Shown: one piece after another, positions 1 through 8,088 of the stretch
How positions within the stretch are numbered: the stretch's first letter is position 1
How the letters are laid out: each line of letters starts with the position of its first letter
Source of the DNA: Methylobacterium sp. J-078
GTDB lineage: Bacteria; Pseudomonadota; Alphaproteobacteria; Rhizobiales; Beijerinckiaceae
NCBI RefSeq assembly: GCF_022829285.1
Contig: NZ_JAKSYI010000137.1
Location: 1-44,103 of the forward strand
DNA: 44,103 nucleotides
Direction of reading: 5' to 3'
Program-made: the position numbers and the translations under genes
The notes under the pieces: generated by a model
What the model saw: the letters and a program-made list of their open reading frames with translations, nothing else
Told to the model about the DNA's origin: nothing
The model's database searches: none

Positions 1-121
1 CGAACTGCTTGGCGAGGCGCACCATCGAGGCCTCCGCCTGGGCGGCGCCCGAGGCAGTCAGTAGGGTCGCCGAGACCAGGGCCGCGGCTCCGCAGAGCGG
101 GATTAGACGCCCGAGCGCCAT
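1..121 (-). CDS. N-terminus of a periplasmic substrate-binding protein of an ABC importer (partial)
   Basis: Only the first 40 codons are in the window; the gene runs off the left edge. The visible protein begins with a typical Sec signal peptide: a short Arg-containing start, a hydrophobic Ala/Leu core, and an Ala-rich cleavage region ending near GAAQA. A mature start with MVRLAKQF follows. A strong GGAGG lies 6-7 bases before the ATG. The gene is divergent from the GntR gene and next to the permease and ATPase of a nitrate/sulfonate/taurine-type importer, so the likely product is their NMT1/SsuA-like binding protein. That role is inferred from position and signal peptide; the ligand is unknown. 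Confidence 0.6.
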   Translation of the reverse strand, partial: MALGRLIPLCGAAALVSATLLTASGAAQAEASMVRLAKQF

Positions 122-204
122 GTGTTCCTCCCGCGTAGGCCCGAATTCTCTGGTCCGTGGCCGAGGTCCACGATAGCCTCGTCCCGACCGCTGTCAACGG
201 GCAT

Positions 205-217
205 ATGTCATATACAT
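205..217. promoter_or_regulatory. Candidate GntR operator between gntR and the binding-protein gene
   Basis: An AT-rich inverted repeat, ATGT-N5-ACAT, sits in the 105-base divergent gap and ends 9 bases before the regulator's start codon. GntR/HutC-family regulators usually bind short symmetrical sites containing GT...AC next to their own genes. The site is therefore a plausible auto-regulatory operator, but the arms are only 4 bases long. Confidence 0.3.
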
Positions 218-226
218 GATGTGCCG

Positions 227-1003
227 ATGGCGAACCGTACCAGCACCTTCCGTGGCCCCCCGGCACACCCCGAGAGGACGGGGCCGGCCGAACCCCTGGC
301 GAGCCGCCCACTCTATCTGCAGGCGCGCGACCTGCTGCTGCGCCGGATCGTGGACGGGACCTGGAAGCCGGGCGGATACCTACCGAGCGAGCCGCAACTC
401 GCCCTCGATCTCGGCGTCTCGATCGGGACGATCCGCAAGGCCATGGAGGACCTCGTCGGTCAGGGTCTGCTGGAGCGCCAGCACGGGCGCGGCACGCAGG
501 TGGTGCCCCATTCGAGCGACCGCTCGCGCTTCCGCTTCCTGCGCTTCGTCCACGGCGACGGGCGGCCGTTCCGCCCCGTGGCCCACGTTCTCTCGGCCGG
601 GACCGTTCGGGCCGACGCGCAGGACCGGGCCGCCCTCGGCCAGGGGGTGGGGGCGAAAGTGCTGGTCCTGTTGCGGACCCGGAGCGAGGATGGCGTGCCG
701 CTGATCTATGAGCGGATCGCCCTGCCGGCGGACTCCTTCGCGGCACTGAAGCCGGAGCCGGGCGCCGAGATGCTGGAGGAGATCTACGTGCTCTACCAGG
801 CGCGCTGCGGCCAGACCGTAGCGCGGGCGCGGGACACGATCGCCACCGATCGGGCGGGCCCGCCCGTCGCGGACGCCCTCGGCTGCCCGCCGGGGACGCC
901 GCTGCTCCTCGTGCGCCGGGTCGCCGTCGCCCTTACCGGCGACCCCATCGAGTACCGCCAGAGCTGGACGGCGGCGCTGCACTACCGATCCGACCTCGAT
1001 TGA
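227..1003 (+). CDS. GntR-family transcriptional regulator (HutC subfamily, UTRA domain)
   Basis: A 258-residue DNA-binding regulator. Residues about 28-95 form a GntR winged helix-turn-helix, with the usual PLYLQ start, the LPSEPQLA helix and the GLLERQHGRGT wing. The rest matches a UTRA ligand-binding domain, ending in a YRQSW-like segment typical of HutC-type proteins. The open frame extends upstream to 122, but that part has no family similarity, so the ATG at 227 is chosen. It lies between a binding-protein gene (divergent) and the permease/ATPase genes (convergent, 12 bases apart), so it probably controls this importer in response to its substrate. The ligand is not known. Confidence 0.85.
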   Translation: MANRTSTFRGPPAHPERTGPAEPLASRPLYLQARDLLLRRIVDGTWKPGGYLPSEPQLALDLGVSIGTIRKAMEDLVGQGLLERQHGRGTQVVPHSSDRSRFRFLRFVHGDGRPFRPVAHVLSAGTVRADAQDRAALGQGVGAKVLVLLRTRSEDGVPLIYERIALPADSFAALKPEPGAEMLEEIYVLYQARCGQTVARARDTIATDRAGPPVADALGCPPGTPLLLVRRVAVALTGDPIEYRQSWTAALHYRSDLD

Positions 1004-1015
1004 CGCCTGACCTGC

Positions 1016-1915
1016 CTAGGCCTGCATGCCCCAGCGCTGCAGGGTGTGGCGCTCGATGGTCTGGAAGATCAGGTTCTCGACGCAAAGGCCGATGAGGATC
1101 ACGGTCAGCAGCCCCGCGAAGACGTTGGGGATGTCGAGCATGTTCTTGTTCTCGAAGATGAACCAGCCGAGGCCGCCCGAGCCGGAACTCACGCCGAAGA
1201 CGAGCTCCGCCGCGATCAGCGTGCGCCAGGCGAAGGCCCAGCCGACCTTGAGGCCGGTGAGGATGCTGGGGAAGGCCGCCGGGATCAGGATCTTGGTGAT
1301 GAGCCGGCTGCCGCGCAGGCCGTAGTTGCGGCCGACCATCTTGAGGGTCCGGGAGACCGAGAGGAAGCCCGAATGGGTGTTCAGGGCGATGGCCCAGGTC
1401 ACCGAATGGACGAGCACGAAGATGAGGCTGCCGTTACCCAGTCCGAACCAGATCAGCGCCAGGGGCAGAAGCGCAATCGCCGGCAGGGGATTGAACATCG
1501 AGGTCATCGTCTCGAGGAAATCGGTGCCGATGCGCGAGCTGATCGCGATGCCAGTGAGCAGCGTCGCCAGCAGGATGCCGAGGCCGTAGCCGATCAGCAG
1601 GACCTTGATCGAGCCCCAGGCCCGCATCGGCAGCGTGCCGTCGGCAACGCCGCGCCCGAAAGCCGCCACGGTGGCGGAGAAGGTCGGGAACAGAAGGTCG
1701 TTGTCGAGGAAGCGCCCGTAGGCCTCCCAGATCAGGGCCAGCACGGCCAGGATCACGAGCTTGCGCAGCCAGCCGTGATTGTAGAGGCGCTCGAGGGTCG
1801 AGAGGGGCTTTTCCACGATGGCGCCGCCATAGGCGCCGCCAGTCTCGCGGACGATTTCGGGGCGGGCGGGGCGGAGCATGATGGGGGACACCAGCGCCTT
1901 CGCGGTCCTAGACAT
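1016..1915 (-). CDS. ABC importer permease, SsuC/TauC/NrtB type
   Basis: Inner-membrane permease of 299 residues of the binding-protein-dependent transport family. A first membrane helix lies near residues 52-68. The segment after it (WEAYGRFL..LLFPTFSAT) is the usual N-terminal mark of sulfonate/nitrate/taurine permeases, and further helices follow from about residue 105. The EAA-type coupling loop that contacts the ATPase lies around residues 195-215. The start overlaps the end of the upstream ATPase gene by 8 bases, implying one transcript and coupled translation. Substrate specificity cannot be read from the sequence; aliphatic sulfonates, taurine, nitrate or a pyrimidine-like compound are all possible. 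Confidence 0.85.
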   Translation of the reverse strand: MSRTAKALVSPIMLRPARPEIVRETGGAYGGAIVEKPLSTLERLYNHGWLRKLVILAVLALIWEAYGRFLDNDLLFPTFSATVAAFGRGVADGTLPMRAWGSIKVLLIGYGLGILLATLLTGIAISSRIGTDFLETMTSMFNPLPAIALLPLALIWFGLGNGSLIFVLVHSVTWAIALNTHSGFLSVSRTLKMVGRNYGLRGSRLITKILIPAAFPSILTGLKVGWAFAWRTLIAAELVFGVSSGSGGLGWFIFENKNMLDIPNVFAGLLTVILIGLCVENLIFQTIERHTLQRWGMQA

Positions 1916-2702
1916 TCTCCGCCTCCTTGATCTCTTCGGAAAACAGCATCTGGTGGATGCGCTGTTCGAGCAGCAGGGTTTCCTGCGGTGAGCCGGCCGT
2001 GTTGAGCTCGGCCTTGACCTCGCCGGGATGAGGCGAGAGCAGCAGGATGCGCGAGCCGATCTTGATCGCCTCTGGGATGGAGTGGGTGACGAACAGCACC
2101 GTGAAGCGCGTCTCCTCCCACAGCGCCAGGAGTTCGTCCTGCATCCGTCGCCGCGTCAGGGCGTCCAAAGCCGCGAAGGGCTCGTCCATGAGCAGGATGT
2201 CGGGCTCCATCGCCATGCCGCGCGCGATGGCGACACGCTGTTTCATGCCGCCCGAGAGCATGTGCGGATAGCTGTCTGCGAAGGCCGAGAGGTTGACCTT
2301 GTCGATATAATGCATGGCCCGCTCGTCGGCGGCCCGGCCCGACAGGCGCCCCGAGGCTTCCAGCGCGAAAGCCACGTTCTGGCGCACGGTCTTCCACGGC
2401 AGAAGCTGGTCGAATTCCTGAAAGACCATCATCCGGTCCGGTCCCGGCTCGGTGACGACCTGGTTCTTCAGGCGAATCTGCCCCTCCGTCGGCGCCATGT
2501 AGCCGCCGACCGACTTAAGCAGGGTGGATTTCCCGCAGCCCGAGGGGCCGAGCAGGACGAATCGGTCGCTCGGGAAGACCCGGAAGCTGACCCGGTAGGT
2601 CGCCGTAACGAGGTGATGGGGAGTCTTGTACTGCAGCGTGACGCCGTCGACTTCCAGCAGCGGCTCAGTAAAGTCCGTTGGCAAGCCTGTCACCAAGCTC
2701 AT
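1908..2702 (-). CDS. ABC importer ATPase, SsuB/TauB/NrtD type
   Basis: Cytoplasmic ATPase of 264 residues that energises the permease encoded just downstream. All ABC motifs are visible: Walker A GPSGCGKST (52-60), Q-loop Gln95, signature LSGGM (149-153), Walker B ILLMDE (169-174) and switch His207. Length and the LLPWKTV segment after the Q-loop fit the nitrate/sulfonate/taurine subfamily. A strong GGGAGG lies 6 bases before the ATG, and this is the first gene of its operon. The regulator at 227-1003 is convergent with it. Confidence 0.9.
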   Translation of the reverse strand: MSLVTGLPTDFTEPLLEVDGVTLQYKTPHHLVTATYRVSFRVFPSDRFVLLGPSGCGKSTLLKSVGGYMAPTEGQIRLKNQVVTEPGPDRMMVFQEFDQLLPWKTVRQNVAFALEASGRLSGRAADERAMHYIDKVNLSAFADSYPHMLSGGMKQRVAIARGMAMEPDILLMDEPFAALDALTRRRMQDELLALWEETRFTVLFVTHSIPEAIKIGSRILLLSPHPGEVKAELNTAGSPQETLLLEQRIHQMLFSEEIKEAENV

Positions 2703-3410
2703 AACATCCTCCCTTAAGCCACGCGTGCGGCGGCAATGTTGATTTTGCGAGCGGTCTGAAGCCGCTTTTCATACGGACACCTGACTCCGCCGGATCCGAA
2801 GCGTCGGAGCGGGCGGAAGCGTCGGTCGCGTCCCTTGGATACCAAGCACGATCCTTCCTGTAAATATAATAGCTATCTATTATAAGACAGGATTATATTC
2901 TGGATATCGTAGTGGACTTCAGTCGCGATCCCCTCTGCCGCAGCGGGCCCACGCCCCTTTCGTCGCCGAGTTCCGCCGACGTCGTGCGCTCTCAACTCAC
3001 GAGTCTTCGTCGCGCGGCACATGCATGCTGGGACGACACGAACAGCATCGGCACGATCGGCTGGAACGGGCATTCGAATGCAAGCGAGCCGATACGAGGC
3101 GCCGAAGCCCTCGCGTGCGAGCCGGCCGTCGAGCGAGAGACGTCCGACGTCCCGCATCGTCCATCAGCGGCGCTGAGATGCCGTGCAGGCCGCAGCCGGA
3201 GAATGTGCCATCGGTCGCCGGCCCAGAGACTTCGCTCCCGCAGACGCGCAAGAATGGCGTCGCTGTATTCCGCGCCCGTGTCGAGACCGTGACGGTGTCT
3301 CCGGGCGGCCCCGGCAAGGATTCGCGGTCGCGCTTCGGGCGCGGCCGTCCAACTCGATCAACAAGTCGTCGGTGCCGAACGGGCGCGTCAGTGTGTGTTG
3401 GGAGGATTGA
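2703..3410. other. 708-base gene-free stretch upstream of the importer operon
   Basis: Open frames here have neither credible codon use nor recognisable domains. The left part must hold the promoter of the leftward importer operon, though no clear -35/-10 pair was found. Around 2858-2912 base composition changes abruptly to AT-rich and contains a perfect palindrome (separate entry). The right part is GC-rich and structureless up to the tRNA gene. It could be decayed former coding sequence. Confidence 0.5.
2865..2884. repeat. AT-rich perfect inverted repeat
   Basis: TATAATAG, a 4-base spacer, then CTATTATA: eight perfectly paired bases in an island that is nearly all A/T within GC-rich DNA. 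It could be a regulator-binding site, part of a promoter, or a relic of imported DNA. It lies about 160 bases upstream of the importer ATPase start. Confidence 0.5.
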
Positions 3411-3486
3411 TGGTGCCGCAAGAGGGATTCGAACCCCCGACCCCCTCATTACGAATGAGGTGCTCTACCAGCTGAGCTATTGCGGC
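3411..3486 (-). tRNA. tRNA-Thr (anticodon CGU)
   Basis: A 76-base cloverleaf on the minus strand, read from 3486. The acceptor stem GCCGCAA pairs with TTGCGGC. The D-loop holds AGCTGGTAGA, the anticodon stem CCTCA/TGAGG encloses loop TTCGTAA, and the T-arm has GGTTCGAATCC. Discriminator A and an encoded CCA follow. Anticodon CGT reads ACG, so the amino acid is threonine. No duplicated 3' end (integration scar) was seen in the window. Confidence 0.95.
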
Positions 3487-3570
3487 ACGAACCGGGCCCG
3501 GACGCCGAGTTCCGGCGGTCCCGTTCGGGGGAGGGTCATATCGGGCGGCGCGGGGAATGGCAAGCTGGAT

Positions 3571-3593
3571 CACGCGACATGGTTAGTCGCGTG
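3571..3593. repeat. Inverted repeat upstream of the terB-lrgAB genes
   Basis: CACGCGAC, a 7-base spacer, then GTCGCGTG: eight perfect pairs, about 120 bases before the terB-like start. No T-run follows, so an operator or a leader hairpin is more likely than a terminator. Confidence 0.4.
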
Positions 3594-3712
3594 GCCGTCC
3601 AGATCGATGCATCCCGGTCACGGTGGCGACGGATCGGTCCGACAGGGTGATCGCGTTCCTTGACGGCATGGCGCCCCACCCCGAAGGCTTGCCCGGTCTC
3701 CCGAGGATCGCC

Positions 3713-4186
3713 ATGTCGCTGCTCGCCCGCCTTCGTGCCTATGCTGCCGATGCCTTCGGGCTCGGCGGGACCGACACCGTCGCCGTCGAGGCGGACGAGC
3801 GCCTCGCGGCGATCGCGCTCCTCGTGCACGTGGCCCGCGCCGATGGCGTGCTGGCGCCCGAGGAGACGGAACGGCTCGGGCGGCTGGTGGTCGGACGCTT
3901 CACCGAGACCCGTGCCGAGGCGGAGGCCCTGATCGCGCGGGCCGCCGCGTTCGACGCGCAGACCCGCGACATGGCGCAATTGGTCGAGATGATCGGCCAC
4001 GAAGTCGGGCCGGACCGCCGTGCCCGTCTCCTCGCCATGGCCTGGTCCGTGGCGGGCGCCGACGGCAGCGTCCACGAATTCGAGGAAGCCCTGGTCTGGC
4101 GCCTCGGCGGCCTGCTCGGCCTCGACGAGGCGGCCATCGCGGAGGCGCGCCGCAACGCCGCCGAGGGGCGGGTGACGCTGAACTGA
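3713..4186 (+). CDS. TerB-family protein
   Basis: A 157-residue, all-helical cytoplasmic protein matching the TerB/DjlA-N fold. Two acidic helix caps of the form ADG-x-(4)-E are visible, ARADGVLAPEE (residues 43-53) and VAGADGSVHEFEE (115-127); such pairs are typical of TerB metal-binding loops. The start at 3713 follows GAGG with 7-base spacing, whereas the open frame's upstream extension to 3623 has no support. It is 13 bases before lrgA on the same strand, so the three genes are probably co-transcribed. TerB domains occur in tellurite-resistance and membrane-stress systems, but no other ter gene is present and the role here is unknown. Confidence 0.75.
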   Translation: MSLLARLRAYAADAFGLGGTDTVAVEADERLAAIALLVHVARADGVLAPEETERLGRLVVGRFTETRAEAEALIARAAAFDAQTRDMAQLVEMIGHEVGPDRRARLLAMAWSVAGADGSVHEFEEALVWRLGGLLGLDEAAIAEARRNAAEGRVTLN

Positions 4187-4199
4187 CCGCGTTGGCGCG

Positions 4200-4616
4200 A
4201 TGATCCTCTGCCTCACCCTGATCCTCCTCGCGCAACTCATCGGCGAGGCCCTCGCACGGGCGATCGACCTGCCGGTGCCCGGCCCCCTCATCGGCCTTGC
4301 CCTGTTGCTCCTCTTCCTCGTGCTGCGGGACCGGGCGCCGCGCCTCGCCCCGCGCGTCCTGCCGCCGGCCCTGGTGGACGGTCGCCTGGAGGGCACCGGC
4401 AAGGGCCTGCTCGCCAACCTCTCGCTGATGTTCGTGCCGGCGGGTGCGGGCATCATCGGTCGCCTCGACGTGCTGGAAGCGCACGGCGTCGCCCTGGCGG
4501 TCATCGTGCTGGTGTCGACCCTGTCGACCCTGGCCGCCACCGCGCTCACCTTCGTGGCGGTGTCGCGCTGGCTCGCGAAAGCGAAGCCCGGGACCAAGCC
4601 CGGAGCAGCATCGTGA
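4200..4616 (+). CDS. lrgA: CidA/LrgA family membrane protein
   Basis: A 138-residue inner-membrane protein with about four hydrophobic helices. The conserved LPVPGPLIGLALL signature (about residues 22-34) and LSLMFVPAGAGII (about 75-87) are typical of the holin-like CidA/LrgA family, which works with LrgB in control of murein hydrolase activity or in metabolite (for example pyruvate) movement. Its stop overlaps the start of lrgB by 4 bases (GTGA), showing translational coupling. Confidence 0.85.
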   Translation: MILCLTLILLAQLIGEALARAIDLPVPGPLIGLALLLLFLVLRDRAPRLAPRVLPPALVDGRLEGTGKGLLANLSLMFVPAGAGIIGRLDVLEAHGVALAVIVLVSTLSTLAATALTFVAVSRWLAKAKPGTKPGAAS

Positions 4617-5329
4617 CGGGAGACTTCGCCGTCTGGGTCTATCTCTCGCGGACGCCGCTGCTGTGGCTGACCGTGACCCTGCTGGCCTACGTGATCGCGG
4701 ATCGGATCGCGCAGGCCACGGGACGCCATCCCCTCGCCAACCCGGTGCTGATCGCCATCGCGCTGACGGCCGCCGTGCTGGAGACCACGGGGACGCCCTA
4801 CGCGACCTATTTCGAGGGCGCCCAGTTCGTGCATTTCCTGCTCGGGCCAGCCACCGTGGCCCTGGCGATCCCGCTCTACGAGTACCGCGCCACGGTGCTG
4901 CGTGCGCTGGTGCCGATGCTGGCCGCCCTCGTGGTCGGGTCCGTGGTGGCCCTGTCCTCGGCGCTGCTGCTCGGCCGAACCTTCGGGATTCCTCGGGACG
5001 TCATCGTATCGCTCGCCCCGAAATCCGTGACCACCGGCGTCGCCATGGGCATCGCCCAGTCCCTCGGGGGAGACCCGACGCTGGCGGCGGTGATCGTCAT
5101 GCTGACGGGCATGACCGGCGGCATCCTGGTGACGCCCCTGATGAACGCGCTGCGCATTCGCGACATGCGGGCGCGGGGCTTCGCGGCGGGCCTCGCCGCG
5201 CACGGCGTCGGAACTGCACGCGCCTTCCAGGTCAACGAAGTCGCGGGTGCCTTCGCGGGAATCGCCCTCGGCTTCAACGCCTTCCTCACGGCGATCCTGG
5301 CACCGATCGCCGTGACTTTCCTGCGCTGA
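4613..5329 (+). CDS. lrgB: CidB/LrgB family membrane protein
   Basis: A 238-residue multi-spanning inner-membrane protein. The family core PKSVTTGVAMGIAQSLGG (about residues 138-155) is clearly present, followed by the glycine-rich MLTGMTGGIL. It starts with GTG inside the stop of lrgA. Partner of LrgA in the holin/antiholin-like or pyruvate-related pair. Its 3' end is 34 bases from the convergent ABC exporter gene. No LytTR or LysR regulator is nearby. Confidence 0.87.
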   Translation: MTGDFAVWVYLSRTPLLWLTVTLLAYVIADRIAQATGRHPLANPVLIAIALTAAVLETTGTPYATYFEGAQFVHFLLGPATVALAIPLYEYRATVLRALVPMLAALVVGSVVALSSALLLGRTFGIPRDVIVSLAPKSVTTGVAMGIAQSLGGDPTLAAVIVMLTGMTGGILVTPLMNALRIRDMRARGFAAGLAAHGVGTARAFQVNEVAGAFAGIALGFNAFLTAILAPIAVTFLR

Positions 5330-5363
5330 AGGGCCCTGAGGGGCCGGACCCGATGCCGGCCGA

Positions 5364-7544
5364 CTACTCCGCCGCGACGGGGGAGGGCACCTCGCGGGGC
5401 ACGAAGCGGCCGTCATTGGCCGGCTGCATGTCGAGGCGCCGGTCGTGCAGGCCGTGCAGGGTCGAGCGGTGGCCGATCGACACGATGGTGGTGCCGGGCA
5501 GGCGCTCGCGCAGCATCCGGTAGATCGCGGCCTCGCTCGGCTCGTCCAGGGCGGCGGTGGATTCGTCGAGGAAGAGCCAGTCAGGCTTGGCCAGCACCGC
5601 GCGGGCGACCGCGAGGCGCTGCTGCTCGCCTCCCGAGAGGCGCTGGTCCCAGGCATCGACCTCGTCGAGGCGGTCGACCAGGGCCGGCAGCTGCGCGGCC
5701 ACCAGGGCGTCGCGGATCGCCTCGTCGGGGAACATGTCGGTGGTGGCGGGATAGACCACCGCGCCGCGCAGAGTGCCGAGGGGGATGTAGGGCCGCTGCG
5801 GCAGCACCAGGGCCGACTGGCCCTTGGGCAGATCGATGCGGCCCTTACCGAAGGGCCAGATGCCCGCGATCGCGCGGAAGAGCGTCGACTTGCCAGAGCC
5901 CGACGGACCGGTGAGCAGGGTCGCGCCGCCCTTGGGAATCGTGAGCGTGTCGGCGGTCACGATCTCCCGCCCGTCGGGCAGGCCGAGGCTGAGCTTGGAG
6001 GCGGTGACGTCGCCCCGCGTTTCGTTACCCTGGAACAGGCCCTCGCCGGTGCCGCCGATCGCCTCAGCCTTGGTCATCGCCCGCTTGAAGGAGGAGAGAC
6101 GGTTGGTGTTGGCGCGATAAGCCGCGATGGTGACGTAGGAATTGATGAAGAACGAGAGGGAGGATTGCACGCTGCCGAAGGCGTCGCCCGTCTGCTGGAA
6201 TTGCCCCAGGGTGATCTTCTTCAGGAAGTAGGAGGGCGCGGCCAGGATGTAGGGGAACACCACGCTGATCTGGCTGTAGGACAGGGTGAAGCTGCCGAGC
6301 TTGATCCGCCGGACGATGATGCCGAGGTAGTTGTCGATGATCGCGTGGAACAGGGTGCCCAGCCGCACCGTCTCGGCGCGCTCGCCGCGCAGCAGCGCGA
6401 TCTGCTCGCCGTAGATGCGGGTGCGGGCGAGCGAGAAGCGGAAATCCGCCTCCACCTTCTCCTGCCGGAAGTCGAGCCCGATCAAGGGGCGACCGATGAT
6501 GTGGGTCAGCCAGGTGCCGACGACGGCGTAGCCGACCACCAGCCAGACCAGGAAGCCCGGCACCACCGTGTCGGTGAAGGGCAGCACGAAGTCCCGCGAC
6601 AGGCCCCAGAGGATGACCATGAAGGAGACCAGGGTCGCGGCCTGGGACAGCAGGCGGATCGAGAGTGTCGTCGTCTGCGAGATGAACAGGTTCACGTCGC
6701 TCTGGATGCGCTGATCCGGGTTGTCCGCGTGCTCGTCGGTGAAGGGCACCCGGTAGTGGGTGCCGGCGTCGAGCCAGCGGCCGTAGAAGCTGCGGGTGAG
6801 CCATGTCCGCCAGCGGATGTGCAGGGAGGCGTCCACGAAGGTGTCGAACATGCCGACCACGACCCAAACCGTGGCCAGCGGCACGAAGACCCAGACGAGC
6901 TGATACCAGAACGCGTCGGCGTTATATTCCTGGAGCGCGTTGAAGAGGTCGCGGAACCAGAAGTTCAGGCGCAATTGCAGGGCGACCTGCGCGAAGGTGA
7001 TGAAGATCGACAGCGCGACGAGGCGCTGGCCGACCTTGCCCTCGGTGCTGCCGAACAACCGGAACGGCCCGATCTCCCGGGTCGGCTTGTCGTCGGTGGC
7101 GAAGTACGGGTCGGCGATGAGCGTGATCGCCCGGATCGGTTCCAGGTGGGAGACCGCCAGGACGATGCCGGCGAAGACCACCGCGCCGGTGGCGGCGAAG
7201 CTCGGCGGCAGCAGGGCGGCGAGCGTCGGCGGCAGCAGGCCCATGGCCGCCGCCTGCTTGGCCCCGGCGAGGAACAGGTAACCGATGCCGTAGACCGAAA
7301 CGAAGACCTTGAGGTAGGACGAGAGCTTGCCCGAGGCGAGGAGGATGCCCGCCATGGCGAGGCCGCTCAGGGAGACGTAGAGGGGCGGCGAGGGATCGCC
7401 GGGCGCGATCAGCAGCACCAGCGCGAAGAGCGCCGTCACCACGGCCTGCAGGCCGAGGCCCGTCCTCAAAGCGGCCACGCGCGTCTCCCTCTGTCTCGTC
7501 GATCGTTCTGTCGGCGTGCCGAGGGGCACGCGTCGAACCGGCAT
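5364..7544 (-). CDS. ABC exporter with SbmA/BacA-type membrane domain fused to ATPase
   Basis: A 726-residue half-transporter. Residues about 30-150 add several membrane helices. About 165-480 match the ABC_membrane_2 domain shared with SbmA/BacA, including the FTDEHADNPDQRIQSDV segment. The C-terminus is an ATPase with Walker A GPSGSGKST, signature LSGGEQQRLA and Walker B WLFLDE. Such proteins move antimicrobial peptides, cobalamin or very-long-chain acyl groups; the substrate here is unknown. The ATG at 7544 lacks a good Shine-Dalgarno. A GTG at 7478 (codon 23), preceded by AGGGAGA, may be the true start and would begin just before the first helix. Confidence 0.88.
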   Translation of the reverse strand: MPVRRVPLGTPTERSTRQRETRVAALRTGLGLQAVVTALFALVLLIAPGDPSPPLYVSLSGLAMAGILLASGKLSSYLKVFVSVYGIGYLFLAGAKQAAAMGLLPPTLAALLPPSFAATGAVVFAGIVLAVSHLEPIRAITLIADPYFATDDKPTREIGPFRLFGSTEGKVGQRLVALSIFITFAQVALQLRLNFWFRDLFNALQEYNADAFWYQLVWVFVPLATVWVVVGMFDTFVDASLHIRWRTWLTRSFYGRWLDAGTHYRVPFTDEHADNPDQRIQSDVNLFISQTTTLSIRLLSQAATLVSFMVILWGLSRDFVLPFTDTVVPGFLVWLVVGYAVVGTWLTHIIGRPLIGLDFRQEKVEADFRFSLARTRIYGEQIALLRGERAETVRLGTLFHAIIDNYLGIIVRRIKLGSFTLSYSQISVVFPYILAAPSYFLKKITLGQFQQTGDAFGSVQSSLSFFINSYVTIAAYRANTNRLSSFKRAMTKAEAIGGTGEGLFQGNETRGDVTASKLSLGLPDGREIVTADTLTIPKGGATLLTGPSGSGKSTLFRAIAGIWPFGKGRIDLPKGQSALVLPQRPYIPLGTLRGAVVYPATTDMFPDEAIRDALVAAQLPALVDRLDEVDAWDQRLSGGEQQRLAVARAVLAKPDWLFLDESTAALDEPSEAAIYRMLRERLPGTTIVSIGHRSTLHGLHDRRLDMQPANDGRFVPREVPSPVAAE

Positions 7545-7602
7545 TGCAGGCGGGTCGTGGCGAGAACGTGGCGCCCGGCTGCGGCCGATCCGCGAGCGCG
7601 CG

Positions 7603-7899
7603 CTACCAGTCCCAATCGCCGAATTCGGGCTCGCGGCAACGATAGCCGATCGGGCATTCCGGATTGTCGCGTGTCGGCACGAAGCGCAGATCCGCGATCT
7701 CGGTGAGATTGCACTGGCCGCGGTCGCGCACGAGGCGCTCGGCCGGGCCGCCGCCGGGGCCGAACAGGATCGACCCCTTCGCCTTCACCAGGGCCATGGC
7801 GTCGGCGCAGGTCATCCGCTGGATCGAGGTCAGGGGGCTCTGGGCACCGGCCGGCGTCGCCAGGACGGCGCAGAGGGCGAGTGCGAGGCGTCTCGTCAC
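7603..7899 (-). CDS. Small secreted protein with four cysteines, unknown function
   Basis: A 98-residue protein with a clean Sec signal peptide (MTRR, Leu/Ala core, cleavage near GAQ at 18-20). The mature part has four cysteines (near residues 31, 63, 82 and 88), which could form two disulfides in the periplasm, and ends in an acidic/aromatic tail EFGDWDW. I do not recognise the family. It lies 58 bases upstream of the ABC exporter on the same strand, so it may share a transcript. It is divergent from the dioxygenase-like gene. Confidence 0.6.
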   Translation of the reverse strand: MTRRLALALCAVLATPAGAQSPLTSIQRMTCADAMALVKAKGSILFGPGGGPAERLVRDRGQCNLTEIADLRFVPTRDNPECPIGYRCREPEFGDWDW

Positions 7900-8088
7900 G
7901 ATGCTCGGCGCTGCCCCTGGGTTTCGATACGCTCAAGCATGGCAGTTTCCGTGTGGCGCGGAAAGGGGTTGCCGTCCGCTCGCCGCAATCGCGCGGTCTA
8001 TCCACCGGGATTGCGTCCCCCGGGGCGCTCCACCCGGCGCGACCGCAGGCTGAGGGCCCGGTCCGCCCGAACGGACGAACGTCGAGCC

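Noticed and set aside
3411..3486. tRNA-Thr as an integration site
   Set aside because: No second copy of the tRNA 3' end, no integrase and no phage genes were found in the window.
5342..5361. GGCCGG/CCGGCC hairpin between lrgB and the ABC exporter as a terminator
   Set aside because: Only six pairs and no T-run on either strand; common by chance at this base composition.
5445..7706. 753-residue open frame antisense to the ABC exporter
   Set aside because: Asp/Glu/Arg/Gly-rich shadow of a GC-rich gene; no domain, and the opposite strand encodes a clear transporter.
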